Shown here: positions 10,791-20,047 of the stretch, piece after piece
Numbering within the stretch: position 1 is the stretch's first letter
How the letters are laid out: every line of letters begins with the position of its first letter
Assembly: GCF_001307295.1 (NCBI RefSeq)
Contig: NZ_CP012700.1
Coordinates: 3,537,001 to 3,601,000, forward strand
Reading direction: 5' to 3'
Source of the DNA: Sphingopyxis macrogoltabida
GTDB taxonomy: Bacteria; Pseudomonadota; Alphaproteobacteria; Sphingomonadales; Sphingomonadaceae
Length of the DNA: 64,000 nucleotides
Translations under genes and position numbers: made by a program
The notes under the pieces: model-generated
What the model saw: the letters and a program-made list of their open reading frames with translations, nothing else
The model's database searches: none
Told to the model about the DNA's origin: nothing

Positions 10791-11878
10791 TGATGAAACT
10801 GCTCGACACGCTGCACCGCTGGACCGGTGGCCTGATCGGTCTCGTGCTCGGCCTGCTCGGCCTGTCGGGCACGATTTTGCTCTACGAGCATCTGTGGATC
10901 GGGGTGCCGGGCGCGGGTGACGCGTTGCGCGGCGACCTGCCCACCGTCACCGCGGCAACCGAGCGGCTGATGGCGACGCCGGGCACGCAAGGCATCATCT
11001 ATGCCGACGCGCGCTTCGGGCTGCATCAAACCCGCTTCGGCGAAGGCGCGGGCGCCTATGCCGACCAGTCGGGCGAGGTCGTGACGCGCTGGGCGAGCCA
11101 GTGGGAGCGGCCCGAGCTGTGGATTTTCGACTTCCACCATCATCTCTTCGCGGGCGACAGCGGTGAGTGGGTAATCGGGATCGCGGGATTGTGCGGCCTG
11201 TTCTTCGTGATCAGCGGCGCGATCCTGTGGTGGCGGACGCGGCGGACCTTTCAGCTCCGTCTGTGGCCCAAGCGGATGAGCCGCCCGTCGATCGTGTGGC
11301 ACCACCGCGACCTCGGCATCGTCGCCGCGCCGTTGCTGCTGATCTCGATCGTCACCGGAACGATGATGATCTTTCGCCCCTTTGCGATGGTGATGGTCGC
11401 GCCTTTCGGCTCGCCGGGGGCCGCCGCGAAGGCGCTCGACCCGCCGAAATACAAGGGCGGTCCGCTTGCGGCAAAGCCCGATTATGCGGCAATGCTGGCC
11501 GAGGGGCGACGACGCTTTCCCGACGCCGAGTTCCGTATCCTGAGCCTGCCGCGCAAGCCCGGCGACCCGATCAGCCTGCGCATGAAACAGCCCGCCGAAT
11601 GGCTGCCCAATGGTCGCACGACGATCGCCTTCGACGCCGCGACCGGCGACGTGCTCGCCGCGCGCGATGCGCTCGCCCTGCCGGGCGGGGCACAGGCGTT
11701 CAACATGGCCTTTCCGATCCACGCGTCGAAAGTCGGCGGCTGGACCTGGCGCATCCTGCTGACAATTTCGGGCCTCGCGATGACGATGCTCGGCAGCTTC
11801 GCGGTATGGACCTTCTGGGGCAAGCGGCCGAAGTCGGTGAAACGGCAGGCGAAAAAGGCGACGCTAGCGACAGGCTGA
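10790..11878 (+). CDS. PepSY-associated TM protein, likely siderophore-iron reductase partner
   Basis: About 362 residues with four predicted membrane helices: GGLIGLVLGLLGLSGTILLY near the N-terminus, GIAGLCGLFFVISGAILWW, APLLLISIVTGTMMIF, and one near the C-terminus (ILLTISGLAMTMLGSFAVW). Conserved His in the DFHHHLF and VWHHRDLG segments match PepSY_TM proteins, which are commonly paired with TonB receptors and thought to reduce or release iron at the inner membrane. The start ATG overlaps the receptor stop (TGATG), so translation is probably coupled. An in-frame ATG follows at 10793. Confidence 0.88.
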   Translation: MMKLLDTLHRWTGGLIGLVLGLLGLSGTILLYEHLWIGVPGAGDALRGDLPTVTAATERLMATPGTQGIIYADARFGLHQTRFGEGAGAYADQSGEVVTRWASQWERPELWIFDFHHHLFAGDSGEWVIGIAGLCGLFFVISGAILWWRTRRTFQLRLWPKRMSRPSIVWHHRDLGIVAAPLLLISIVTGTMMIFRPFAMVMVAPFGSPGAAAKALDPPKYKGGPLAAKPDYAAMLAEGRRRFPDAEFRILSLPRKPGDPISLRMKQPAEWLPNGRTTIAFDAATGDVLAARDALALPGGAQAFNMAFPIHASKVGGWTWRILLTISGLAMTMLGSFAVWTFWGKRPKSVKRQAKKATLATG

Positions 11879-11927
11879 CGCGCAGCGCTTTCCTATTTTG
11901 CGGGCAGCCCTATATCCTGCCCGATCC

Positions 11928-14096
11928 ATGACCCGCGCCCGCGTCCTCCTTTTGACCGCCGCCCTCGGCCCGCTCGATTATCGCGTGCCTTATGGCAGCG
12001 AAGCGCCGCTCGGCAGCGTCGTCGTCGTGCCGCTGGGGCCGCGGCGGATGGGCGGCGTGGTGTGGGAGGATGAAAGCTTCGGCGCGCCCGAACCCGTCGG
12101 CGACAATCGCCTGCGCAACCTGTTCGAAGTGGTGCCGGTGCCGCCGGTTTCCGCGCCGCTGCGCAAGCTCGTCGAATGGACGAGCGACTATTATCTCGCG
12201 CCGCCGGGGTCGGTGCTGCGCATGGTGCTGCCCGGTGCGGCCTTTGCCGATGCCCGGCGCCCGATCGTCGAATATCGCGCCACCGGCGAACTGCCGGCGC
12301 GGATGACGCCACAACGCACCGTCGCGCTCGAAAAGATCGGCACGCGGCAGGGGATCGTGCGCGAACTCGCGGCGATGGCCGAGGTCAGCGAGGCGGTGAT
12401 CCGCGGGCTCGTCCAGACGGGCGCGCTCGAAGCGGTGAGCGTGTCGGCCGACCAGCCCTATCCGCAGCCCGATCCTGCGTTCGCGCCGCCCGATCTGTCG
12501 GACGAGCAAACCGCCGCCGCGCATCAGCTTCGCGAGGCGGTCGATGCCGCGAAGTTCGAGACGTTGCTGCTCGACGGCGTCACCGGATCGGGCAAGACCG
12601 AAGTCTATATGGAGGCGATCGCCGCCGCGATCGACGCGGGCAAGCAGGCGCTCGTCCTGCTCCCCGAAATCGCACTCACCGAACCGATGCTGACCCGCTT
12701 CGCCGCGCGCTTCGGCTGCGAACCGGTCGCTTGGCATTCGGGCCTCCGCTCGACCGAGCGCCGCCGCGCCTGGCACAGCATCGCGGCGGGCGAGGCGAGG
12801 ATCGTCGTCGGCGCGCGATCGGCCTTGTTTCTGCCCTATGGCAATCTCGGCGTCATCGTCGTCGACGAAGCGCACGAGACGAGCTTCAAGCAGGAGGACG
12901 GCGTCCATTATCACGCGCGCGACGTCGCGGTGATGCGCGGGCATTTCGAGGGACTGCCGGTGGTGCTCGCGAGCGCGACCCCGGCGCTCGAAAGCCTCGC
13001 GCAGGTCGAGGCGGGGCGCTATCGCCATATCGTCCTCCCCGCGCGCTTCGGCGGCGCGGCGATGCCCGACCTTGCCGCGATCGACATGCGGCAGGATCCG
13101 CCCGACCGGGGAAGCTGGCTCGCCCCGCCGCTCGTCGAGGCGCTCGCCGACCGGCTTCACAAGGGCGAGCAGAGCCTGCTGTTTCTCAACCGCCGCGGCT
13201 TCGCGCCGCTGACGCTCTGCCGCACCTGCGGCCACCGTATTCAGTGCCCGAACTGCACCGCGTGGATGGTCGAGCACCGGCTCGTCCACCGCCTTGCCTG
13301 CCATCATTGCGGCCATGTCATGCCGCCGCCGCGGCTCTGCCCCGAGTGCGAGGACGAAGACAGCCTCGTCGCGTGCGGCCCGGGGGTCGAACGCGTCGCC
13401 GACGAGGTCGCCCTGCGCTTTCCCGAAGCGCGCGTCGCGATTGTCACCAGCGACACCTTATGGTCGCCCGCGAAGGCCGCCGAGTTCGTCGACAATGTCG
13501 AGGGCGGCCTCATCGACATCATTATCGGGACGCAGCTCGTCACCAAGGGCTATCATTTCCCCAACCTGACGCTCGTCGGCGTGGTCGATGCCGACCTCGG
13601 GCTCGACGGCGGCGACCTGCGCGCCTCCGAACGCACCTTTCAACAAATCGCGCAGGTCGCAGGACGCGCCGGGCGCGGGGTGAAGCCGGGCGCGGTGCTG
13701 ATCCAGACGCGCGTGCCCGAGGCGCCGGTGATGGCGGCGCTCGTCGCGAACGACCGCGACGGTTTCTATACCGCCGAAGCGGCGGCGCGGAAGTTCGCCG
13801 GGGCGCCGCCCTATGGCCGCTTCGCCGCGCTGGTCATTTCGTCGGAGGATATCGAGGTCGCGCGCGGGCAGGCGCAGCGGCTGGGCCAGAAAGCACCGGT
13901 TGCCGAAGGCCTCGCCGTCTACGGCCCCGCGCCCGCACCACTCGCGATGCTGCGCGGCCGCCACCGCTTCCGCCTGCTCCTCCACGCGCCGCGCAGCTTC
14001 GATCTGCAGGGAACGATCCGCGAGTGGGTGAACAGCGTTGACTGGCCGTCGAAGGCGCGTCTGGCGATCGATATCGATCCTTATAGTTTCGTCTGA
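11928..14096 (+). CDS. priA: Primosomal replication restart helicase PriA
   Basis: About 722 residues. The N-terminal 3'-DNA-binding domain is followed by a superfamily 2 helicase core with Walker A GVTGSGKTEVYM (about residue 217), DEAH box VVDEAHETSFKQ, and motif VLASATPALES. The PriA zinc region with eight cysteines follows (CRTCGHRIQCPNC, CHHCG, CPEC). The motif VAGRAGRGVKPG closes the helicase. PriA reloads the replisome at stalled forks. The ATG at 11928 is chosen because MTRARVLLLTAALGPLDY is the normal N-terminus; the frame is open further upstream without homology. Confidence 0.96.
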   Translation: MTRARVLLLTAALGPLDYRVPYGSEAPLGSVVVVPLGPRRMGGVVWEDESFGAPEPVGDNRLRNLFEVVPVPPVSAPLRKLVEWTSDYYLAPPGSVLRMVLPGAAFADARRPIVEYRATGELPARMTPQRTVALEKIGTRQGIVRELAAMAEVSEAVIRGLVQTGALEAVSVSADQPYPQPDPAFAPPDLSDEQTAAAHQLREAVDAAKFETLLLDGVTGSGKTEVYMEAIAAAIDAGKQALVLLPEIALTEPMLTRFAARFGCEPVAWHSGLRSTERRRAWHSIAAGEARIVVGARSALFLPYGNLGVIVVDEAHETSFKQEDGVHYHARDVAVMRGHFEGLPVVLASATPALESLAQVEAGRYRHIVLPARFGGAAMPDLAAIDMRQDPPDRGSWLAPPLVEALADRLHKGEQSLLFLNRRGFAPLTLCRTCGHRIQCPNCTAWMVEHRLVHRLACHHCGHVMPPPRLCPECEDEDSLVACGPGVERVADEVALRFPEARVAIVTSDTLWSPAKAAEFVDNVEGGLIDIIIGTQLVTKGYHFPNLTLVGVVDADLGLDGGDLRASERTFQQIAQVAGRAGRGVKPGAVLIQTRVPEAPVMAALVANDRDGFYTAEAAARKFAGAPPYGRFAALVISSEDIEVARGQAQRLGQKAPVAEGLAVYGPAPAPLAMLRGRHRFRLLLHAPRSFDLQGTIREWVNSVDWPSKARLAIDIDPYSFV

Positions 14097-14165
14097 CCGT
14101 CTTGCGACGAAGCGATCTGGATTCGCCGGATTTTCCTGTTAATCATCGGCGCATTACCGGGGTCA

Positions 14166-14432
14166 GAGTCTATCCTGGAGAGATTGAGGCGTCGTGACGG
14201 AGCCGATTTTGGCTCAGGGCGAGGAGCGAGGAGGGAGCTATGCGGAAGCATAGTGACCGACGAGCGACGCGGCCCTGGGCCAAAATCGGCCCGCCGCATA
14301 ACGGTTGCCCTGGGAAGCCCGCCGGACTTCGTCGCGGCGCTGGCAGGGGCCACCAGCCCCTGCTGCACGCCGCTTCTTGCCGGCGGGCTTCCCAGGGCAA
14401 TCACGACGCCTCAATCTCTCCAGGATAGACTC
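14166..14432 (+). ncRNA. Candidate structured RNA or palindromic element (three-way junction)
   Basis: No protein gene lies between priA and the next CDS. An outer stem of 32 perfect base pairs (14166-14197 with 14401-14432) encloses two arms. Arm A: 14202-14220 pairs with 14272-14290 (18 of 19, the exception T14214-G14278 being a U-G wobble if read as + strand RNA). It continues through four tandem G-A/A-G mismatches separated by Watson-Crick pairs and ends in a 6-bp hairpin (14238-14243/14248-14253) with a GGAA tetraloop. Arm B: 21 perfect pairs (14305-14325 with 14380-14400), then 6 bp (14334-14339/14368-14373) and 7 bp (14344-14350/14356-14362) around a 5-nt loop. It ends 9 nt before a GGAGG ribosome site, so it could be a leader RNA, an independent ncRNA, or a MITE-like repeat. 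No target-site duplication is seen. Confidence 0.7.
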
Positions 14433-14451
14433 CAAGTGGGTGGAGGTTACC

Positions 14452-16038
14452 GTGAATATTCGCAAGATGGCCCGCGCGATCGGCGCGGGCGTGGCTTTGG
14501 CAGCGCTGACGATCAGCGGCGCGGCGCGCGCCGAATGGTGGGAAGCAGAAACGTCGCACTTCATCGTCTATTCGGAAAGCAAGAAGGAAGACGCCGAACA
14601 GTTCGCGCGCCTGCTCGAGCGTTATGACAATGCGCTGCGCTATTTGCAGGGCCGGCCGGTCCCCGGCCCCGACATGGGCAAGGCGAACAAGGTCAAGGTG
14701 TTCCGCAGCGGCGATACCGACGACATCGCGGCGCTCGCCGGCGCCCCCGAATCGGGCATCTACGGTTTTTACATCCCCCGGGCAGGCAGCACCGTCGCCT
14801 TCGTGCCGGCGCGCAACAAGCGCCGCGACGGCGTCGGCGTGCGCACCCTCAACGAGGTACAGCTCGACACTCAGCGCGTCCTGTTCCACGAATATACGCA
14901 CCATTTCATGCTGACCAATTTCAGCACCGCCTATCCCTATTGGTACACCGAAGGTTTTGCCGAAGTGTACGGCACGATCGAGCTGAGGGACGATGGCAGC
15001 TTCCATCTGGGCAATGTGCCGCAGGCGCGCGGCGAAGCGCTGCGCGTGCTGCCCGATACCCGTCTGTCCCGCATGTTCGACCACAAGGTCAAGCTGAAGG
15101 GAATGGAGCTGATGCAGTCCTATTCGGTCGGCTGGCTGCTCTCGCACTATCTGAACTTCAGTCAGGAACGCAAAGGCCAGCTCCCGGCCTATCTGAGCGC
15201 GCTCAACAAGGGCGAGGACAGCCTCGAGGCCGCGAAGCGCATCTTCGGCGACCTCGACAAGCTGCAGGCCGAATTGCGCAAATACAAGAACGGCCCCTTC
15301 CCCGGCTATGACGTCAAGCCGGCCTCCTACGTCGAACCGGTGGTGACGATGCGCGCCCTGGCACCGGTCGAGGAAAGCCTGATGTCGTCCTATATCCGCT
15401 CGCAGCGCGGCGTCGACCAGAAGCAGGCCAAAGATGTCGCTCGCGACGTCGCGGGGAAAGATGCGGCCAATCCCGACAGCCTGTTCGCGCAGCTTGTCGT
15501 CGCCGAGGCGCAGCTCGATGCGAAGAATTACGACGCCGCCGAGGCCGCGGCGAAACGCGCGATCGCCATCGCGCCCGCTTCGTCGCTCGCCCATTTCATG
15601 ATGGGCGGCGTCTTTATGGCGCGCGGCGAAGCCGACAAGGCGCAATATGCCGCGGCACGGCCGTGGTTCGAGAAGGCGCACCAGCTCGACCTCAAGGACC
15701 CGCGGCCGATGATCGGGCTCTATATGTCCTATTTCGAAGCCGGCGAGGCCATTCCCGAAGCCGCGCTCATCACGCTCGAGGATGCATGGGATTATGCGTC
15801 ATACGATACGGGCTACCGTCTGATCCTCGCGCGGCAATTGCTGAACGAGAACAAGGGCAAGCTCGCCAAGGACGTGCTGTCGCCGATCGCCTATTCGGCG
15901 CACGGATCGGACAAGGAAAACAAGATTCTCGCGACGGTCGAATTTATCGAGCAAGACAAGCTCGGCGACGCGCGCGCAAAAATCGCCGAAATCTTCCAGG
16001 AGCAGAAGGACGAGGCCGCGGGCAAGAAGAAGGGCTGA
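14452..16038 (+). CDS. Secreted HExxH metallopeptidase-like protein with TPR-like C-terminus
   Basis: About 528 residues from a GTG start preceded by GGAGG at 5-base spacing; the open frame upstream runs through the palindromic element and is not coding. A signal peptide (ALAALTISGAARA) is followed by a gluzincin motif HEYTHHF (residues 146-152) with the third ligand Glu167 in YTEGFAEVYG, as in DUF1570-like peptidases. The C-terminal half has helical TPR-like repeats (AEAAAKRAIAIAPASSLAHF). Substrate unknown, periplasmic by inference. A paralogue follows 34 bp downstream. Confidence 0.8.
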   Translation: MNIRKMARAIGAGVALAALTISGAARAEWWEAETSHFIVYSESKKEDAEQFARLLERYDNALRYLQGRPVPGPDMGKANKVKVFRSGDTDDIAALAGAPESGIYGFYIPRAGSTVAFVPARNKRRDGVGVRTLNEVQLDTQRVLFHEYTHHFMLTNFSTAYPYWYTEGFAEVYGTIELRDDGSFHLGNVPQARGEALRVLPDTRLSRMFDHKVKLKGMELMQSYSVGWLLSHYLNFSQERKGQLPAYLSALNKGEDSLEAAKRIFGDLDKLQAELRKYKNGPFPGYDVKPASYVEPVVTMRALAPVEESLMSSYIRSQRGVDQKQAKDVARDVAGKDAANPDSLFAQLVVAEAQLDAKNYDAAEAAAKRAIAIAPASSLAHFMMGGVFMARGEADKAQYAAARPWFEKAHQLDLKDPRPMIGLYMSYFEAGEAIPEAALITLEDAWDYASYDTGYRLILARQLLNENKGKLAKDVLSPIAYSAHGSDKENKILATVEFIEQDKLGDARAKIAEIFQEQKDEAAGKKKG

Positions 16039-16072
16039 CGCCGGGGCGGCGCAGACCCGAACGGGGGGGCAT

Positions 16073-17614
16073 ATGCGACACTGGATTGCGGCAGCGCTTG
16101 CCGTCCTGCTCACCACCGCGCTGGCCACCCCGGCCAGCGCGCGCTGGCTGCGCGCCGACACGAACAATTTCATCATCTACAGCGAGGGCAGCGAAAAATC
16201 GCTGCGCAGCTTTGCCGAGAATCTGCAGCGGTTCGACGCGACGCTGCGGCATCGTTTCAACGTGCCGGGCGGGGCCGAGCCCAACCGGCTGACCATCTAT
16301 CTGGTCGAGCGCGCCGACGAGGCGGGGCGGCTGGCGTCGGGGAAAAGCGGCTCGTCGATCGCGGGCTTCTATCTCGCGGGGTCCGACGGCGCGTTTGCGG
16401 TATCGAACCGCGAGAATGACGAAGGGCGCGGCACCCCTGCGGCGCAGCAGACGCTGTTCCACGAATATGCCCATCATTTCATGAAGCGCTATGTCCCCGC
16501 CGCCTTCCCGGCATGGTTCATCGAGGGCTTTGCCGAATATGTGTCGACCGTCGACTTCTCGCGCGAGGGCAAGGCCTCGATCGGCAAACCCGTCTATCGC
16601 CGCGCCTACGGGTTGCTCGAAATGCCGAAGATTCCGGTCGAGCAGCTGATCACCCAGCGTCCCGACGCGATGCGCAGCAGCGGGATGGCCGACGCCTATT
16701 ATGGGCGGTCATGGCTGCTGACCCACATGCTCTACAGCGATCCGAACCGGCAGGGCCAGTTGCTCGCCTATATGCAGGCGATCAATCGCGGCGAGGAAGC
16801 CGTCGAGGCGGCGCGCAAGACCTTTGGCGACCTTGGCCAGCTCGACAAGGATCTCAATCGCTACCTCAATCGCTCGCTCGCCTATGTCGCGCTTCACGAA
16901 CCGATGAAGGTCGAGGGGACGATCGCCATCGCGCCGCTCGCCGCCGCCGAAGATGCACTGATCCCACTCCGCCTCGAACGGCTGAGCGCCCAATATTCGC
17001 CCGAACGGATGGCCACCGTCCGCCTCGCGCTGCAAAAGCTTGCCGTCTCCCAGCCGGGCGATGCCGGCACCTGGTACGAACTCGCCGCGGCCGAATGGGG
17101 CATGGACAAGGACAAGCGCGACCTCGCCGCAGCGCGCGCGGCGGTCGACAAGGCGATCGCGCTGCAGCCCGAACATGTTCGCGCCAATGTCCTGCTCGGG
17201 CGGCTGATCGCGGTCGGGCTGGACGAGAAAGGCGATTACAGCGCCGGGGCGTGGAGCGCGGTGCGCAAGCCGATCATGCTCGCCAACCGCACCAACCCCG
17301 ACGACCCGATTCCGCTCTATGCCTATTTCCAGACTTTCGGCGATCAGGGCTTCCGCGCGACCGACATGGCGCTGCAAGGGCTGGAAAAGGCCTTCATACT
17401 CGAGCCCGAGAATGTCAGCATCCGGATCAGCCAGGCCTTCGCGCTCGCCAACCAGGCTCGTTTCAACGAAGCGATCGGGCTGGCCGAAAGCGTCGCATTC
17501 GACCCGCACGATCGCGGTCAGGGACAATCGCTGCTCGACCAGGTCGAAGCCATGCGCGCCAACCGCGAAAAGACGTTCATACGTACCGAGGGAACCGAAG
17601 GCGTGACCGACTGA
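16073..17614 (+). CDS. Secreted HExxH metallopeptidase-like protein, tandem paralogue
   Basis: 513 residues. A signal peptide is cleaved near ATPASA-RW. The peptidase motif HEYAHHF (residues 130-136) and third ligand Glu151 (FIEGFAEYVS) correspond to those of the upstream gene. The TNNFIIYSEGSEKSLRSFAE opening matches TSHFIVYSESKKEDAEQFA there, so the two arose by duplication. TPR-like helices fill the C-terminus (AAVDKAIALQPEHVRANVLL). The genes have diverged considerably and are 34 bp apart, so they are probably co-transcribed. Confidence 0.8.
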   Translation: MRHWIAAALAVLLTTALATPASARWLRADTNNFIIYSEGSEKSLRSFAENLQRFDATLRHRFNVPGGAEPNRLTIYLVERADEAGRLASGKSGSSIAGFYLAGSDGAFAVSNRENDEGRGTPAAQQTLFHEYAHHFMKRYVPAAFPAWFIEGFAEYVSTVDFSREGKASIGKPVYRRAYGLLEMPKIPVEQLITQRPDAMRSSGMADAYYGRSWLLTHMLYSDPNRQGQLLAYMQAINRGEEAVEAARKTFGDLGQLDKDLNRYLNRSLAYVALHEPMKVEGTIAIAPLAAAEDALIPLRLERLSAQYSPERMATVRLALQKLAVSQPGDAGTWYELAAAEWGMDKDKRDLAAARAAVDKAIALQPEHVRANVLLGRLIAVGLDEKGDYSAGAWSAVRKPIMLANRTNPDDPIPLYAYFQTFGDQGFRATDMALQGLEKAFILEPENVSIRISQAFALANQARFNEAIGLAESVAFDPHDRGQGQSLLDQVEAMRANREKTFIRTEGTEGVTD

Positions 17615-17627
17615 TCGACGCTTGGCG

Positions 17628-18381
17628 TCAATAATCGGGTTCTTCGCCGCCCAGCACCTGTCCTGCCTGCGCCGTCAGCCACGTCATTGCCGCGGCCCAT
17701 GGCTGATGGCCATGACTGATCCGCGCGACGCCGAGGTCCGCGAGTTGCTTGTGCGTCGGTCCGCCCTTGGCGCGCAGGATGTGGCAGCGGCGACGCCTCG
17801 CAGATCTCGCCGATGCATTTCGGATCGAGCAGGAAGGGCACGAACAGCGATCCCGCGCCGGCATCGGCATAGGCCCGCGCGCGTTCGAGCGTCGCGGCGA
17901 CGAGCGCACCGCCGTCCTTCGCGATATCCTGCCCGCGGAAAGTGTCGCAGCGCGCATTGACGAAAATGCCGGTGTCGGCGGCGGCGCGATAACGGTGCTG
18001 CGCCTCGCCGATCGAAAGCAGCTCGGTAACGCCCGGCAGCCGGTCCTCCATATTGATCCCCGCCGCACCCGCGGCTTTCGCACGCCCGACCGAGGCGCCG
18101 ACCGCCGCGGCATCGGCGCCATAGCCCGATTCCATGTCGATGGTGACGGGGAGGTCGGTGACCGACAGGATGCGCGCCAGATTTTCGAAGACGTCTTCGA
18201 GCGGAAAATCCTCGCCGTCGGCGCGCCCCTGTGCCCCCGCGACGCCATAGCTGCCGGTAGCGATCGCCTTTGCCCCTGCCGCGGCGACGGCCTTTGCGCT
18301 CCCGGCGTCCCAGATGTTGACGAGGATCAGCGGGTCGCCGGGCACGTGCAGCGCGCGAAACTGCGCAATCTTGTCGGTCAC
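17628..18381 (-). pseudogene. Isocitrate lyase/PEP mutase family protein, frameshifted
   Basis: The N-terminal 200 residues read well as a PEP mutase/isocitrate lyase superfamily enzyme: VNIWDAGSAKAVAAAGAKAI, the active-site region DMESGYG, and GINMEDRLPG. The frame breaks near 17783-17784 and the expected C-terminus (LRAKGGPTHKQLADLGVARI) continues in another frame to a stop at 17628. The span is 754 nt, three times 251 plus one, so one extra base would account for it. The GTG start overlaps the ada stop (GTGA). It is either a real frameshift mutation or a sequencing error. Probable role is C-C lyase on a small 2-oxo or phosphono acid. Confidence 0.75.
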
Positions 18382-19418
18382 TTGATCGTCTCCCTCTTGA
18401 GCAATTCTTCCTTGATCGGCAGGCCATAGGCATAGCCGCCAAGCGTGCCGTCGCTGCGGACCACGCGGTGGCACGGGATCAGCACGGCCACGTTATTGGC
18501 GCCGTTCGCGCTGCCCGCGGCGCGCACCGCGCCCGGCTTGCCGACCGCGGCGGCGATATCGGCATAGCTGCGCGTTTCGCCCGCCGGGATCTTCCTGAGT
18601 TCGCGCCACACCGCTTCCTGGAACGCCGTCCCCTTCACGTCGATCGGAATATGGTCGAAGCCCCGGGTCGGCGCCTCGACCGCGGCGACGACCTGTTCGA
18701 GCAGCGCGGAAAACTCGTCGCCGCCCTCGATCAGGCCGGCGGCGGGAAAGCGTTCCTCGAGCGCCTCGCGCCCTTCGGCGAACGACAGGCGGCAGACGCC
18801 CTTGTCGGTCGCAGCGACGAGCATGTCGCCAAGGCTGGTCGGCACGACCGCCCAGTGGATCGTCACGCCCCGGCCGCCATTCACCCACGCCGACGCCGTC
18901 ATCCCCATGCGGCCTTCCATATTTTCGTAGAAGCGCGACGGCCCCGAAAAGCCCGCATCGTAAATGGCGTCGGTGACGCGGCCGCCCTCGCTCAGCGCCT
19001 GCCGCGCCCGCTCCTCGCGCAAGGCGCGCGCATAGGCGGCGGGCGACAGCCCGGTATGGCGAGTAAAGACGCGCTGGAAATGCGTCGGCGAATAACCTGC
19101 GCGGTCCGCAAGATCGCCAAGCGCCAGCGGTTCCTCGCTCTCTTTGATCGCCGCGATCGCGGCGAGCACCGCGCCTTCGTCGCGTGCGACCTCGTCGGGC
19201 AGGCAGCGCTTGCACGCGCGCAGCCCGGTTTCGCGCGCCGCAGCGCCGTCTTCGAAGAAGCGGACATTCTCCCGCTTGGGATGGCGCGCAGCGCAGCTCG
19301 GCCGGCAATAGATGCCGGTGGTCAGCACGCCGGTGACGAAACGCCCGTCGAGCGCCCGGTCGCGGCGCAGCACCGCGTCCCAGCGATCGTCGTCGGTCAT
19401 GGTCTCGGCGGCGCTCAT
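18378..19418 (-). CDS. ada: Ada: methylphosphotriester sensor/regulator and O6-methylguanine-DNA methyltransferase
   Basis: 346 residues, full-length three-part Ada. The N-terminal zinc domain has Cys38, Cys42, Cys69 and Cys72 (Cys38 is the phosphotriester acceptor). An AraC-type helix-turn-helix region follows (GYSPTHFQRVFTRHTGLSP). The C-terminal methyltransferase has the acceptor motif PCHR with Cys316 (IPCHRVVRSDG). It repairs alkylated DNA and, once methylated, activates its own operon. It is the middle gene of three that overlap by 4 bp on each side (ATGA, GTGA). Confidence 0.96.
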   Translation of the reverse strand: MSAAETMTDDDRWDAVLRRDRALDGRFVTGVLTTGIYCRPSCAARHPKRENVRFFEDGAAARETGLRACKRCLPDEVARDEGAVLAAIAAIKESEEPLALGDLADRAGYSPTHFQRVFTRHTGLSPAAYARALREERARQALSEGGRVTDAIYDAGFSGPSRFYENMEGRMGMTASAWVNGGRGVTIHWAVVPTSLGDMLVAATDKGVCRLSFAEGREALEERFPAAGLIEGGDEFSALLEQVVAAVEAPTRGFDHIPIDVKGTAFQEAVWRELRKIPAGETRSYADIAAAVGKPGAVRAAGSANGANNVAVLIPCHRVVRSDGTLGGYAYGLPIKEELLKRETIK

Positions 19419-19885
19419 TGCCCGTCCCTTTCGATCCGCGCGGCAAAGCAGCCGTGCGCGGCGTTATGTGCATCGATATAGGCGATACGATCGTCCGCAA
19501 ACAGGTCCCGGATCGCGCTATCGGCCTCGCCCGGCCCCGCCAGCCGTGCGTCCTGCAGCATCCCGTCGCGATCGAAGGCGCGCAGCGCCAGCAGACGCCC
19601 TTCGAACACCGGCGGCGGCGCGTCGCGATATGTCGCCGCGACGACGCTCGGCCGGACATAGATCGCATAGGCGCTGCGATAGGGCGTTTCGACATCGTGG
19701 CTGGTGTGGTGGACCAGGATCAGCGCCTCGCCGGCGCGCGCATCTTCCAGACTGATGCGGCAGGGAAAGCCCCGGTCGGCGGTCGCGATGACGCGGCGGG
19801 CGTTGCAGGCGGCAAGCGCGGCATCGTCCATCGCAAACAGCGGCGCGAAGCGGTCGGGTTCGAGTCCGGTAATCGAATAGGCCAT
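19415..19885 (-). CDS. DUF1203 domain-containing protein
   Basis: About 156 residues, function unknown. The ATG at 19885 (with AAGGA upstream) is preferred to an upstream start at 19960 because the family begins near YSITGLEPDRFAPLF. The C-terminal motif YIDAHNAAHGCFAARIER and the central LVHHTSHDVETPYRSAYAIY segment are typical of DUF1203. Its stop overlaps the ada start by 4 bp, so it is the first gene of an alkylation-response operon. An AAAGCG word at 19926-19931 (minus strand) resembles part of an Ada box, but only weakly. Confidence 0.85.
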   Translation of the reverse strand: MAYSITGLEPDRFAPLFAMDDAALAACNARRVIATADRGFPCRISLEDARAGEALILVHHTSHDVETPYRSAYAIYVRPSVVAATYRDAPPPVFEGRLLALRAFDRDGMLQDARLAGPGEADSAIRDLFADDRIAYIDAHNAAHGCFAARIERDGQ

Positions 19886-20047
19886 CGGATTGTCCTTTCT
19901 TTGGGCGCGATCATCTTTGCCATACCGCTTTGAGGGCCGCGTCCCGGGGCTTGCGTTCAAAGCTTCCCCTTGGTGTGTTACTGTATTATATCATTGACTC
20001 ACTAGCGCATCCGGGCCAGTCTGCTGCTTCAGAACGGAGTTGGCGAT

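Noticed and set aside
14150..14445. IS or transposon insertion at the palindromic element
   Set aside because: No transposase and no target-site duplication flanking the 32-bp repeats, so a MITE is possible but not shown.
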